Notes under the pieces: model-generated
The model's input: the letters and a program-made list of their open reading frames with translations, nothing else
Database searches by the model: none
What the model was told of the DNA's origin: nothing
In this document: one piece after another, positions 7,746-16,044 of the stretch
Layout: the number at the start of each line of letters is the position of its first letter
Position numbering within the stretch: position 1 is the stretch's first letter
Origin: Barnesiella propionica
Lineage (GTDB): Bacteria > Bacteroidota > Bacteroidia > Bacteroidales > Barnesiellaceae
Direction: 5' to 3'
Length of the DNA stretch: 40,456 nucleotides
NCBI RefSeq assembly: GCF_025567045.1
Contig: NZ_JAOQJK010000013.1
Location: forward strand, 1-40,456
Translations under genes and position numbers: made by a program

Positions 7746-10442
7746 ATGACAAGCGATAACGAAAAAGAGATTATTCCTGAAAAGAACGATAATAATAACA
7801 TGGAAAATGAGAAGACTGATATTTCGGGCCATTCATCTTATAGAGTTCCGGCTTCGGACAAGTCCGATACTAAATACCAGCTTTCGGGAATGTTCCAGAA
7901 CTGGTTCCTCGATTATGCTTCGTATGTAATACTGGAACGTGCGGTTCCGCATATGAGCGACGGCTTGAAGCCTGTGCAGCGGCGTATTCTGCATTCGATG
8001 AAATTATTGGACGACGGCCGTTTCAATAAAGTTGCCAATATAGTAGGACATACGATGCAGTTTCATCCGCACGGAGATGCTTCCATCGGGGATGCTCTTG
8101 TACAGTTGGGACAGAAAGACCTGCTTATCGATTGCCAGGGGAACTGGGGTAATATACTGACAGGCGATAGTGCAGCGGCTCCCCGTTATATAGAAGCCCG
8201 TCTCTCGAAATTTGCGCTCGATGTGGTTTTTAATCCGAAGATTACGGAATGGAAGCTATCCTATGATGGCCGAAAAAAAGAGCCTGTGACCTTGCCTGTT
8301 AAATTCCCGCTACTGCTTGCACAGGGGGTTGAGGGTATTGCGGTAGGCTTGTCTTCCAAGATACTGCCTCATAATTTTAATGAAATTCTGGATGCGGCCG
8401 TTGCTTATCTGAAAGGAGAGGAGTTCGAGTTATTTCCCGATTTCCAGACAGGCGGCTCTATCGATGTGACCCGTTATAATGATGGAGAACGAGGAGGATC
8501 TGTAAAAATCCGGGCCAAAATAGAAAAACGAGATAACCGTACTCTGGCTATTACCGAGATTCCTTATGGAAAGACTACATCTACGGTCATAGACTCTATT
8601 TTGAAGGCTTTAGATAAAGGAAAGATCAAGATACGTAAGGTGGATGACAATACGGCCCAGCATGCCGAGATACTGGTTCATCTTATACCGGGAACGTCCA
8701 GCGATAAAGCGATCGACGCCTTGTATGCATTCTCCGATTGTGAGGTGAGCGTATCTCCTAATTGTTGCGTAATCAATGAGGATAAACCTCATTTCCTGAC
8801 TGTTGGCGAATTGCTGCGTATGAGTGTAGACCATACGAAAGAGTTGTTGAGGCAGGAGTTGGAACTGCAGCGTGGAGAGACGCTGGAAAATCTTCATTTT
8901 GCTTCTTTGGAAAAGATATTCATAGAGGAGCGTATCTATAAGGATAAAGAGTTTGAGGAAAGCGAGACGATGGAAGAAGCGATAGTTCATATCCATAAAA
9001 GGCTTGTTCCGTTCGGGGCTCTTTTTGTGCGCGAAGTGACGGATGAGGATATATTGAAGCTGATGGAGATAAAGATGGCCCGTATTCTTCGTTTCAATTC
9101 CGATAAGGCGGAAGAGGCAATTGCTGCTTTGAAAGAACACGTATGTGAACTGGAAAATCATCTGGCCCATATCACGGATTATACCATTCACTGGTATACT
9201 TACCTGAAAAATAAATACGGAAAAGATTTTCCCCGCCGTACCGAGATCCGTAGTTTTGATACGATAGAAGCAGCCAAAGTAGTGGAAGCGAATGAAAAAT
9301 TGTATATTAACAGGGAGGAAGGATTTATCGGCACATCGTTGAAGAAGGACGAATATATTTGTAATTGTTCCGATATAGACGATATCATTATTTTTTATAA
9401 AGACGGAAAATACAAAATAGTGAAAGTCTCCGACAAAATGTTTGTAGGGAAAAATATCTTGTATATCAATGTCTTTAAGAAAAACGATAACCGTACTATA
9501 TATAATGTGATATACAGGGACGGCCGAAACGGATTACATTACATAAAACGTTTTGCGGTAACCGGTGTTACCCGGGATAAAGAATATGATCTTACTCAGG
9601 GGAAAGATGGTTCACGTATCGTATGGTTCTCGGCTAATCCGAACGGTGAGGCTGAAATACTGAAGATCACTTTTAAACCTAAACCCCGTATGAAATCTTT
9701 GTATATCGAAAAAGATTTCAGCGAGATCGCGATCAAGGGAAGGCAGTCCATGGGAAATATCGTAACGAAGAACGAGATACATAAAATATCGCTGAAGGAG
9801 AAAGGAGGTTCTACTTTGGGAGGACGGCAAGTATGGTTCGACTGGGATGTGCTGCGCCTTAATTATGACGGCAGGGGAGAATTTCTCGGAGAATTCCATG
9901 GGAATGACCAGATACTTGTCGTGTTGCAGAACGGAGATTATTATACATCTTCTTTTGACGCCGGAAACCATTACGAAACGAACATTCTTTTTATTGAAAA
10001 GTATGATGCGAATAAAGTGTGGACAGCAGTTCTGAATGATGCCGATCAAGGTTATCCGTATCTGAAACGTTTCCAGTTCGAACAGGGAAATAAAAAACAA
10101 AATTTTTTGGGAGAGAATCCCGAATCCGCACTTATTCTGCTGAGCGATGAGGCTTTTCCCCGTTTTGAGGTGATATTCGGGGGGCATGATGCATTCAGGG
10201 AACCCCTGATTATCGAGGCTTCCGATTTTATTGCCGTGAAAGGTTTTAAGGCAAAAGGGAAACGTATATCGACTTATAATATAGAGACTGTCAATGAACT
10301 GGAACCGACCCGGCATGCCCCCGAGAAACCAGAGAATACCGAGGATTCCGGTAACGGTGAAGTTTCGGATACAGGAAGCGTCGAGCCCGGGGATTCTGAT
10401 CTTCTGGATGAAATAAACGGACAGATGAAACTTTTTGATTAA
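7746..10442 (+). CDS. parC: DNA topoisomerase IV subunit A (ParC/GyrA family)
   Basis: This 898-residue protein is the breakage-reunion subunit of a type IIA topoisomerase; with ParE it decatenates daughter chromosomes. The core starts at about residue 44 (YQLSGMFQNWFLDYASYVILERAVP). The HPHGDASIGDALVQLG helix is at 107-122, and the active-site Tyr148 is in AAAPRYIEARLS. The tower and coiled-coil region ends near residue 500, and the C-terminal half is a divergent beta-pinwheel (GKNILYINV, GRQSMGNIVTKN). The last 60 residues are acidic and low complexity, ending DEINGQMKLFD. Length and tail fit the Bacteroidota ParC-like type. Ala112 sits where E. coli ParC has Ser80 and GyrA Ser83. parE is not in the window. 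A second possible start is the ATG at 7800, since the first residues are Asn/Glu/Lys-rich and not conserved. Confidence 0.95.
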   Translation: MTSDNEKEIIPEKNDNNNMENEKTDISGHSSYRVPASDKSDTKYQLSGMFQNWFLDYASYVILERAVPHMSDGLKPVQRRILHSMKLLDDGRFNKVANIVGHTMQFHPHGDASIGDALVQLGQKDLLIDCQGNWGNILTGDSAAAPRYIEARLSKFALDVVFNPKITEWKLSYDGRKKEPVTLPVKFPLLLAQGVEGIAVGLSSKILPHNFNEILDAAVAYLKGEEFELFPDFQTGGSIDVTRYNDGERGGSVKIRAKIEKRDNRTLAITEIPYGKTTSTVIDSILKALDKGKIKIRKVDDNTAQHAEILVHLIPGTSSDKAIDALYAFSDCEVSVSPNCCVINEDKPHFLTVGELLRMSVDHTKELLRQELELQRGETLENLHFASLEKIFIEERIYKDKEFEESETMEEAIVHIHKRLVPFGALFVREVTDEDILKLMEIKMARILRFNSDKAEEAIAALKEHVCELENHLAHITDYTIHWYTYLKNKYGKDFPRRTEIRSFDTIEAAKVVEANEKLYINREEGFIGTSLKKDEYICNCSDIDDIIIFYKDGKYKIVKVSDKMFVGKNILYINVFKKNDNRTIYNVIYRDGRNGLHYIKRFAVTGVTRDKEYDLTQGKDGSRIVWFSANPNGEAEILKITFKPKPRMKSLYIEKDFSEIAIKGRQSMGNIVTKNEIHKISLKEKGGSTLGGRQVWFDWDVLRLNYDGRGEFLGEFHGNDQILVVLQNGDYYTSSFDAGNHYETNILFIEKYDANKVWTAVLNDADQGYPYLKRFQFEQGNKKQNFLGENPESALILLSDEAFPRFEVIFGGHDAFREPLIIEASDFIAVKGFKAKGKRISTYNIETVNELEPTRHAPEKPENTEDSGNGEVSDTGSVEPGDSDLLDEINGQMKLFD

Positions 10443-10469
10443 TTATGGCTATTTGGGATTCATTGTCTT

Positions 10470-10497
10470 TTTGGCTGGAACAGAAGCCTTACATTTG
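10470..10497 (+). promoter_or_regulatory. Promoter with -7 TACATTTG directly before the DUF3316 gene
   Basis: TACATTTG (10490-10497) is an exact TAnnTTTG match ending only 7 bases before the ATG at 10505. A TTTG at 10470-10473 gives a rather short 16-base spacer. The expected transcript would have almost no leader. Confidence 0.55.
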
Positions 10498-10504
10498 CAA
10501 GTGA

Positions 10505-11359
10505 ATGAGAAAGTTATGGAATATAATAGGGCTATTGGCTCTTTTCCCTTTTGTTCTTACTGCACAAGAGGTTGAAGTAAAACCTTTACGTCCCATTACT
10601 TCGGCAACGCAATTGGAGATCGGCGGGAATAATGCGCTCGATACTTATTTATCTCCCATGCGGTACAGCGGGTGGAACTTCGGTTTGAGTCACGAACGTA
10701 TGCAGGTGACCCGTTTTGCTCCTCGTACATGGGTGTCACAGCAACGCATTTCGGCCAATTTTTCCCCTATGGAAAACGGACCTAAGAACGGAAAAATGTA
10801 TAATGGTTTCATCGATTATTCTTATGGATTTATGCGTTATTGGGATCTATGGAACGGGTTTCGGTTAATGATAGGTCCCGAAGCAGGTGCGTCCGCCGGT
10901 TTTTTATACAATATCCGCAATTCCAATAATCCGGCAACGGCTAAAGTCAAGGCATCAGTGGGTTTTTCAGGAATGGCTGTATATAATTTTAAGATAGGCC
11001 GCCTTCCTTTGACATTACGTTATCAGGCTTCATTACCTGTGTTCGGAGTATTTTTTTCTCCGCATTACGGCCAGTCTTATTATGAAATATTCGGTCTGGG
11101 AAACAGTGACGGTGTGGTGAGATTCGGCTCCTGGCATAACAGGTTTGACATGATGAATGTGGTAACGGCTGATATTCATTTCGGCAGCTGGGCCTTGCGT
11201 CTGGGATACCGCAATACTATACGTACATCTTATGTAGATCACATTAATACCCAGATATTTACGAATAGCCTGGTATTAGGAGTAACAGGTGAATTCCTGC
11301 GCTTTAACCGCCGTGATTCCGACAGAAGCAAACGTCCTGTCCTATCAGCTTTTTATTAA
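10505..11359 (+). CDS. DUF3316-like outer-membrane beta-barrel protein
   Basis: The 284-residue product has a signal peptide (MRKLWNIIGLLALFPFVLTAQ) and then alternating polar/aromatic strands characteristic of a small outer-membrane barrel (YSGWNFGLSHERMQVTRF, GFIDYSYGFMRYWDLWNGFRLMIGPEAG, WALRLGYRNTIRTSYVDHINTQIFTNSLVLGVTGEFLRF). It resembles the Bacteroidota DUF3316 family, whose function is unknown. It is followed after 9 bases by an S41 peptidase gene, so the two are probably co-transcribed. Assignment to DUF3316 is from memory of the family and its usual position after topoisomerase IV. Confidence 0.75.
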   Translation: MRKLWNIIGLLALFPFVLTAQEVEVKPLRPITSATQLEIGGNNALDTYLSPMRYSGWNFGLSHERMQVTRFAPRTWVSQQRISANFSPMENGPKNGKMYNGFIDYSYGFMRYWDLWNGFRLMIGPEAGASAGFLYNIRNSNNPATAKVKASVGFSGMAVYNFKIGRLPLTLRYQASLPVFGVFFSPHYGQSYYEIFGLGNSDGVVRFGSWHNRFDMMNVVTADIHFGSWALRLGYRNTIRTSYVDHINTQIFTNSLVLGVTGEFLRFNRRDSDRSKRPVLSAFY

Positions 11360-11368
11360 TGAATCGAA

Positions 11369-12400
11369 ATGAAACGAGAGTTACACAAGTTAAAAATAAT
11401 AATTGCCGGATTTGTCCTGGTATTTTTATATTCCTGCCATTCGGTAGACGAATATGCCAATGATCCGTACGGGAATTTTGATGCATTGTGGAGCATCCTG
11501 GACGAACGGTACTGTTTTTTTGAATATAAAGATATTGACTGGAATCAGATACGTGAGAAATACCGTTCCAGAATAACAGAGCAAATGACCGATGAAGAGC
11601 TGTTTGGAGTAATGGACGAGATGCTCAAGGAACTGAAGGACGGACATGTAAATCTTTCTACACCGTTCAATATTTCCCGTTATTGGAAATGGTTTGAGGA
11701 TTATCCCAAGAATTTTGACGAAAGGCTTATCGATGAATATTATCTGGCTTTCGATTATAAGATTGCGGGAGGAATAAAATATAAGATACTTACCGATAAT
11801 ATAGGTTATATGTATTACGGCAGTTTTTCAAGTACGGTGGGAGAGTCTAATCTGGATTATATCCTTTCACACTTATCGATTTGTGACGGGATCGTTATCG
11901 ATGTAAGAGGGAATGGAGGCGGTTCTTTGACAAATGTAAATACGATAGCTTCCCGTTTTATCAATGAAAAACGTCTGATAGGCTATATAAGCCATAAGTC
12001 AGGACCGGGGCATAAAGACCTTTCAGAACCTTATCCTTATTATCTGGAGCCTTCTTCCAGAATACGTTACCAAAAACCTGTTGTCGTACTGACGAACCGG
12101 GAGACATTTAGCGCAGCTAATAATTTCGTATCGGTAATGAAGGGTTTTCCTACCGTAACGATAGTAGGTGATGTGACCGGAGGAGGCAGCGGATTGCCTT
12201 TCTCTTCGGAATTGCCTAACGGGTGGACAATACGTTTTTCTGCTTCTCCCATTTACGATGCGGAAAAGCAGCATACCGAGTTCGGTGTATCGCCTACCGA
12301 AGGATATAAGGTAGATATGGATATGCAAATGGCTTTGGAAGGTAAGGATACTATGCTCAATACGGCACTGAGTCTTCTTCGTTTGGGCATGGGAAGATAA
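11369..12400 (+). CDS. S41 family peptidase, lipoprotein
   Basis: The 343-residue protein has a lipoprotein signal with Cys23 (LVFLYSC), so it is anchored in the envelope. The N-terminal helical domain is followed by the LKDGHVNLSTP block (His93), a short domain, and the C-terminal protease fold: DGIVIDVRGNGGGSL at about 173-187 and VVVLTNRETFSAANNFV with the nucleophile Ser248. The IVGDVTGGGSG loop lacks the Lys that CtpA-type S41 enzymes use as general base (Val at the expected place), so this is the tricorn/IRBP-like subgroup. It has no PDZ domain recognisable by eye. It is likely co-transcribed with the DUF3316 gene 9 bases upstream. Confidence 0.88.
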   Translation: MKRELHKLKIIIAGFVLVFLYSCHSVDEYANDPYGNFDALWSILDERYCFFEYKDIDWNQIREKYRSRITEQMTDEELFGVMDEMLKELKDGHVNLSTPFNISRYWKWFEDYPKNFDERLIDEYYLAFDYKIAGGIKYKILTDNIGYMYYGSFSSTVGESNLDYILSHLSICDGIVIDVRGNGGGSLTNVNTIASRFINEKRLIGYISHKSGPGHKDLSEPYPYYLEPSSRIRYQKPVVVLTNRETFSAANNFVSVMKGFPTVTIVGDVTGGGSGLPFSSELPNGWTIRFSASPIYDAEKQHTEFGVSPTEGYKVDMDMQMALEGKDTMLNTALSLLRLGMGR

Positions 12401-12437
12401 GAATTTATTATTTTCTTTAAAATTCCTCTTTAAAGAG

Positions 12438-12468
12438 TTTGTCTATTCCCGAATTTATTATAACTTTG
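12438..12468 (+). promoter_or_regulatory. tRNA-Leu promoter, TTTG-N19-TAACTTTG
   Basis: TTTG (12438-12441) and TAACTTTG (12461-12468) are 19 bases apart, ending 14 bases before the mature tRNA 5' end. This is close to the consensus housekeeping promoter. Confidence 0.75.
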
Positions 12469-12482
12469 CACCACTCAAATGA

Positions 12483-12564
12483 GCGGATGTGGCGTAATTG
12501 GTAGCCGCGCTAGACTTAGGATCTAGTGTCTTGCGACGTATGGGTTCGAGTCCCTTCATCCGCA
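12483..12564 (+). tRNA. tRNA-Leu (anticodon UAG)
   Basis: The acceptor stem GCGGATG/CATCCGC is perfect with discriminator A. The anticodon stem CTAGA/TCTAG encloses the loop CTTAGGA, giving anticodon TAG (reads CUA and probably other CUN codons). A long variable arm (about 13 bases) marks a class II tRNA, as expected for leucine. The T-loop is TTCGAGT. CCA is not encoded. Confidence 0.96.
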
Positions 12565-12566
12565 CA

Positions 12567-12597
12567 AAGCCGGTAAGATTTTCTTGCCGGCTTTTTT
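12567..12597 (+). terminator. Terminator of tRNA-Leu
   Basis: AAGCCGGTAAGA pairs with TCTTGCCGGCTT (12 bp, one G-U) around a 3-base loop, followed by TTTTT. It begins 2 bases after the tRNA. Confidence 0.9.
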
Positions 12598-12729
12598 CTT
12601 GTACGCCAATCGTTTTATACATTTAGTAGCTGCTACCCGTTCTGTTCATTTCTGTGAAAACTCTTTTGTTTATATACTTTCCGCATATTTTATTTCGTTA
12701 TTTCATAGTAAGAATAAAAAATTAGTATA

Positions 12730-13986
12730 ATGAAATACACACATATCGTTTTTGATATTGACGGTACATTACTCGATACAGAATGTGCCGTATTGAATTC
12801 TCTTCGTGATACGGTTTATGAGATATTGGGAAAAAAAACGGAGCTTAATGATCTGAATTTTGCATTGGGAATTCCGGGCGAAGTTACTTTGGAGAAACTG
12901 GGAGTACAGGATCTACAGGAGGGAAACAAGGTATGGAATGCGTATATGAAAAATTATGATCATACTATATCCGTCTTTGAAGGGATAGTCCCGCTTCTGG
13001 AAGAACTGAAGAGCAGAGGTTACCTCCTGGGAATCGTTACGTCTAAAAGTAAGAATGAATATAAAAATGATTTTGTACCATTTTCATTGGATAAATATTT
13101 CGATACTGTGATATGTGCAGAAGACAGCTGTTTGCCCAAACCTTCTCCGGAGCCGTTGTTTAAGTATTTGGGAATAACAGGGGCCGGGAAAAAAGAAGTA
13201 CTTTATGTGGGCGATAGTATGTACGATATGTTGTGTGCGAGGGATGCCGGAATCGATTTCGGACTGGCAATGTGGGGATGCCGATCGGTGAAACATATTT
13301 ATGCTGCATATTATTTGAATGTTCCTGAAGATCTTATTTATTCTTTGGATAAGCTTACAGATGTGTTTTCAGGACAGGAATGGTTAAAATGGGCCATGGA
13401 GCTGCAGTTTATCTCCCAGGCCGGGTTAACCTATTCGGAGGATGTTTTCGATAGGGAACGGTTTGCCCGTCTGCGTGAGATCTCCGCCGAGATTATGAAT
13501 ATGAAAACAGGTATATCTATAGAAAAAGTCAGAGAGGTATTTTGCAATGAGACCGGTTTTCAAACTCCGAAACTGGATACGCGGGCGGCGATTTTCAAAG
13601 ATGATAAAATTTTACTGGTAAAGGAGAAGAACGGTACGTGGTCATTACCGGGGGGATGGGTGGATGTCAATGAGTCCGTAAAATCGAATACCGTAAAAGA
13701 AGTGAAAGAAGAAGCCGGATTGGATGTTGTTCCTGTCAAGTTGATTGCGTTACAAGACAGGAATATGCACAACCTGCCTGTGTATGCTTATGGCGTATGC
13801 AAAGCTTTTGTTTTGTGTGAAATTGTAGGCGGAGGATTCTGTGAAAATTGTGAAACTTCGGCCAGCGCTTTTTTTTCTCCGGATGAACTGCCTCCTCTTG
13901 CACTGGAAAAGAATAACGAGGAACAGATAAGGTTATGTTTCAGCGCATATTATAAGGCTTCTCATTGGGATACTGTTTTCGATTAA
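12730..13986 (+). CDS. HAD phosphatase fused to NUDIX hydrolase
   Basis: The 418-residue protein joins two enzymes. Residues 1-215 are a HAD hydrolase of the phosphoglycolate-phosphatase type: DIDGT (Asp9 nucleophile, Asp11), TSKS (Thr104/Ser105), Lys137 in PKPSPEP, and GDSMYD (Asp162, Asp166). Residues 217-275 look like the helical N-terminal extension of some NUDIX enzymes (WLKWAMELQFISQAGLTYS...ERFARLREISAEIM). Residues 282-410 are the NUDIX fold with the box starting at Gly309 (GWVDVNE, then KEVKEEAGL at 323-331); the usual Arg of REUXEEXGU is Lys323. The NUDIX part probably cleaves a nucleoside diphosphate compound and the HAD part removes a phosphate, but substrates are unknown. The gene stands alone between tRNA-Leu and an AraC regulator. 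Confidence 0.9.
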   Translation: MKYTHIVFDIDGTLLDTECAVLNSLRDTVYEILGKKTELNDLNFALGIPGEVTLEKLGVQDLQEGNKVWNAYMKNYDHTISVFEGIVPLLEELKSRGYLLGIVTSKSKNEYKNDFVPFSLDKYFDTVICAEDSCLPKPSPEPLFKYLGITGAGKKEVLYVGDSMYDMLCARDAGIDFGLAMWGCRSVKHIYAAYYLNVPEDLIYSLDKLTDVFSGQEWLKWAMELQFISQAGLTYSEDVFDRERFARLREISAEIMNMKTGISIEKVREVFCNETGFQTPKLDTRAAIFKDDKILLVKEKNGTWSLPGGWVDVNESVKSNTVKEVKEEAGLDVVPVKLIALQDRNMHNLPVYAYGVCKAFVLCEIVGGGFCENCETSASAFFSPDELPPLALEKNNEEQIRLCFSAYYKASHWDTVFD

Positions 13987-14019
13987 CAATAATAGTCCTT
14001 TCTATCCGGTGTAAATATT

Positions 14020-14027
14020 TATCTTTG
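14020..14027 (+). promoter_or_regulatory. -7 element (TATCTTTG) 5 bases before the AraC-type gene
   Basis: TATCTTTG ends at 14027 and the ATG starts at 14032. Transcription would begin at or within a few bases of the start codon, implying a leaderless mRNA. Confidence 0.6.
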
Positions 14028-14031
14028 CGGT

Positions 14032-14835
14032 ATGGAAAGATTCAAATACGTGCAACCATCTCCTTTTCTGAGTTCTTATGTGAAACGTTATTGGATACTG
14101 GAAACTGATGAGGTATATACTATGCCGCAAAGAATCGTTCCGAGCGGGAGTGTCCAACTTTCTTTTTACCAGGGAGATCCGGTCAGGCTATCGGCAAACG
14201 GATTATGTTCCTGCGGTGGAGTGATCGGCGGGCAGATGGTCGGTTACTGGGATATTTCATTAACCGGATATTTGAAAATATTTACGGTTGTATTTCAGCC
14301 TTTTGGTGCACGTGCTTTTTTTCGAATACCTATGAGCGAGATTACAGATCAGGTTGTTGCTTTGCGGGATTTAAACGATAAAAGTCTATGTGAATTAGAA
14401 GACCGGATTATGAATACCAGATATGAAGAAGAGTGTATCGGATTTATCGAGCAATTTCTGATAAGCCGGCTGAAACCTTTTAAAGATTATAATTATAATC
14501 GTTTATATTCTGCAATAGAATTGATTAATCGGGAATCTGTCGGACAATTGTCTCTTACGAAAATCTCGGGTTCGGTTTGTTTAGGACATAAACAGTTTCG
14601 GCGGATATTCTCGGAGTATGTAGGTACGAATCCTAAAAGTTTCCAAAGAATCGTACGTTTCCAAAGGGCATTATTTATATTACAAAATTTTCCGGAAATA
14701 TCGTTTACCCGGTTGGCGTATGAATGCGGATATTATGATCAGTCTCATTTAATTAATGAATTCAAGGTGTTTTCCGGCTATACGCCTACGGAATTTATGT
14801 CTTTCGGATTACCGGAGTCCGATTATTTTTCATAG
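14032..14835 (+). CDS. AraC family transcriptional regulator
   Basis: This 267-residue protein has an N-terminal sensor-like domain (MERFKYVQPSPFLSSYVKRYWILE, with QRIVPSGSVQLSFYQGDP, a DUF6597-type fold by resemblance) and a C-terminal AraC DNA-binding domain from about residue 160. The domain carries two helix-turn-helix segments, including LSLTKISGSVCLGHKQFRRIFSEYVGTNPKSFQRIVRFQRAL and the signature FTRLAYECGYYDQSHLINEFKVFSGYTPTEF. It probably activates nearby genes in response to an unknown ligand; the VOC gene 96 bases downstream is an obvious candidate. Its start is fixed by the promoter immediately before it. Confidence 0.92.
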   Translation: MERFKYVQPSPFLSSYVKRYWILETDEVYTMPQRIVPSGSVQLSFYQGDPVRLSANGLCSCGGVIGGQMVGYWDISLTGYLKIFTVVFQPFGARAFFRIPMSEITDQVVALRDLNDKSLCELEDRIMNTRYEEECIGFIEQFLISRLKPFKDYNYNRLYSAIELINRESVGQLSLTKISGSVCLGHKQFRRIFSEYVGTNPKSFQRIVRFQRALFILQNFPEISFTRLAYECGYYDQSHLINEFKVFSGYTPTEFMSFGLPESDYFS

Positions 14836-14882
14836 ATTGCGGATATGTCCTTTTTTTCCAATTTTCCTGTTATGGCATATTT

Positions 14883-14890
14883 TACCTTTG
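14883..14890 (+). promoter_or_regulatory. -7 element (TACCTTTG) before the VOC gene
   Basis: TACCTTTG matches TAnnTTTG and lies 41 bases before the ATG at 14932. No good -33 TTTG is present, as would be expected of an activator-dependent promoter. Confidence 0.45.
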
Positions 14891-14931
14891 TAACACCTAT
14901 AGGTTCATGTCTAATTTAAAAAAACTGGAAA

Positions 14932-15303
14932 ATGAGTAAAATGATTTCTTTTTTCGAGATTCCGTCAGTGGATTTTTGTCGTGCGGTAAAATTTTATGAG
15001 ACTATTCTGAAAACCGATCTGGTAGTTTGTGAATGTGGCGAAGACGAAAAAATGGCTGTGTTTCTGGATGAAAACGGCCGGGCTTGCGGAGACGTATTTT
15101 ATAATGCGGATTTTCTGCCTTCTCAACAGGGCGTCATTATTAGCCTGAGAACGGAGAATATGGAAGGAACATTGCATGCTATCGTTGAAAACGGAGGAAA
15201 GATTATCCGGCCTAAAACCAAGATTGAAGCAGAGGGTATGGGATATTTCGCCTTATTTATAGATTGTGAAGGAAACAAATTGGGTTTGTATTCTGACAGA
15301 TAA
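14932..15303 (+). CDS. VOC (glyoxalase/bleomycin-resistance) superfamily protein
   Basis: This 123-residue protein is a single vicinal-oxygen-chelate module pair: MISFFEIPSVDFCRAVKFYETIL opens the first beta-alpha-beta repeat and LHAIVENGGKIIRPKTKIEAEGMGYFALFIDCEGNKLGLY closes the second. Glu/His metal ligands are not all evident, so the catalytic activity is uncertain; the subgroup is that of small 'YCII/phnB-like' VOC proteins found near AraC regulators. It ends at a strong terminator 108 bases downstream. The upstream AraC-type regulator is the probable controller. Confidence 0.88.
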   Translation: MSKMISFFEIPSVDFCRAVKFYETILKTDLVVCECGEDEKMAVFLDENGRACGDVFYNADFLPSQQGVIISLRTENMEGTLHAIVENGGKIIRPKTKIEAEGMGYFALFIDCEGNKLGLYSDR

Positions 15304-15410
15304 CCTTTGCACGAATCCGGCTGTTTTATGGCTTTTATTATAAATATTTTGTTTGTTATTCGTAAGATGAAAAAGTAAATATTCAAATAGAAAAGCCGGT
15401 ATAATTATAA

Positions 15411-15456
15411 AAAACAAGAAAGCGGAAGATGTGGAAATCTTCCGCTTTCTTGTTTT
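15411..15456. terminator. Bidirectional terminator, 20-bp perfect stem
   Basis: Positions 15411-15430 and 15437-15456 form a perfect 20-bp stem with a 6-base loop; A-tracts and T-tracts lie on both sides. It lies between the converging VOC (plus) and repressor (minus) genes and can serve both. Confidence 0.88.
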
Positions 15457-15478
15457 CTTTGTGATATTAATATAATTT

Positions 15479-15901
15479 CTAATATTTGATTTTATCAGAA
15501 ATATTATTTTGGATTTGTGCAACAAGACGGTTATTCGTTTCCTGTGCAGTGGATAGTTGCAACCGAATGTATTCCATCTGATTGATTAATAAATCACTCT
15601 TTTCATTCAGGCGCGTAACCTCCATGGATAATTTATTGACAATAGCCACTAAGCTTATCAGATCTGCAGGTGCCTCTTCCTCCACTTTAATCATCTCTCC
15701 TTTTCCGGTCATTAACCATTCGGCACTTAATTCGGGATAGGTATAAAGTATTTTGGAAATACTTTCGTACGATAAACCTTTTCCTCCTCTTCTTTGCTTT
15801 CCGAGCGTGCCGACAGCAATCTTAGCCTGAACGGTAATTTTATTATCGTTCAAACCTTTGAATCTCATAAATTTGTCTAATCTGCTGAAAAAATTATCCA
15901 T
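15479..15901 (-). CDS. Phage-like helix-turn-helix repressor without protease domain
   Basis: The 140-residue protein has an N-terminal HTH of the CI-like type seen in Bacteroidales phages and conjugative elements: MDNFFSRLDKFMRFKGLNDNKITVQAKIAVGTLGKQRRGGKGLSYESISKILYTYPELSAEWLMTGKG. The C-terminal half (about residues 78-130) is a leucine-rich amphipathic coiled coil (VNKLSMEVTRLNEKSDLLINQMEYIRLQL) and not an S24 self-cleaving peptidase, so it would be a non-cleavable dimer or tetramer. It is divergent from a small Cro-like gene, with palindromes between them. No integrase or structural phage gene accompanies it. It is either a domesticated regulator or a prophage relic. Confidence 0.8.
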   Translation of the reverse strand: MDNFFSRLDKFMRFKGLNDNKITVQAKIAVGTLGKQRRGGKGLSYESISKILYTYPELSAEWLMTGKGEMIKVEEEAPADLISLVAIVNKLSMEVTRLNEKSDLLINQMEYIRLQLSTAQETNNRLVAQIQNNISDKIKY

Positions 15902-15927
15902 CTTGTTAAAAATAATCTATTTTTTTA

Positions 15928-15997
15928 TTGTATTATAGACTAATATCAATACATTTGCATCGAAAAAATAAATACTCGTATTTGTTTCACTGTGAAA
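15928..15997. promoter_or_regulatory. Divergent control region: promoter TTG-N19-TACATTTG plus two inverted repeats
   Basis: A plus-strand promoter is seen: TTG at 15928-15930, 19 bases, then TACATTTG at 15950-15957. Between the two elements lies the imperfect inverted repeat TATTA-N5-TAATA. Downstream, at 15985-15997, is the perfect palindrome TTTCACTGTGAAA. Both are good candidate operators for the divergently encoded repressor, by position only. Confidence 0.6.
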
Positions 15998-16044
15998 TTA
16001 TAAAAACTATTTGAACAGTGCAACAAAAAACGAAAAAAAATCAA

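Noticed and set aside
8610..9191. A 193-codon frame on the minus strand within the topoisomerase IV A gene, and another at 9612-10316
   Set aside because: They lie wholly inside a strongly recognised gene on the other strand, contain no domain I know, and have no promoter or spacing of their own.
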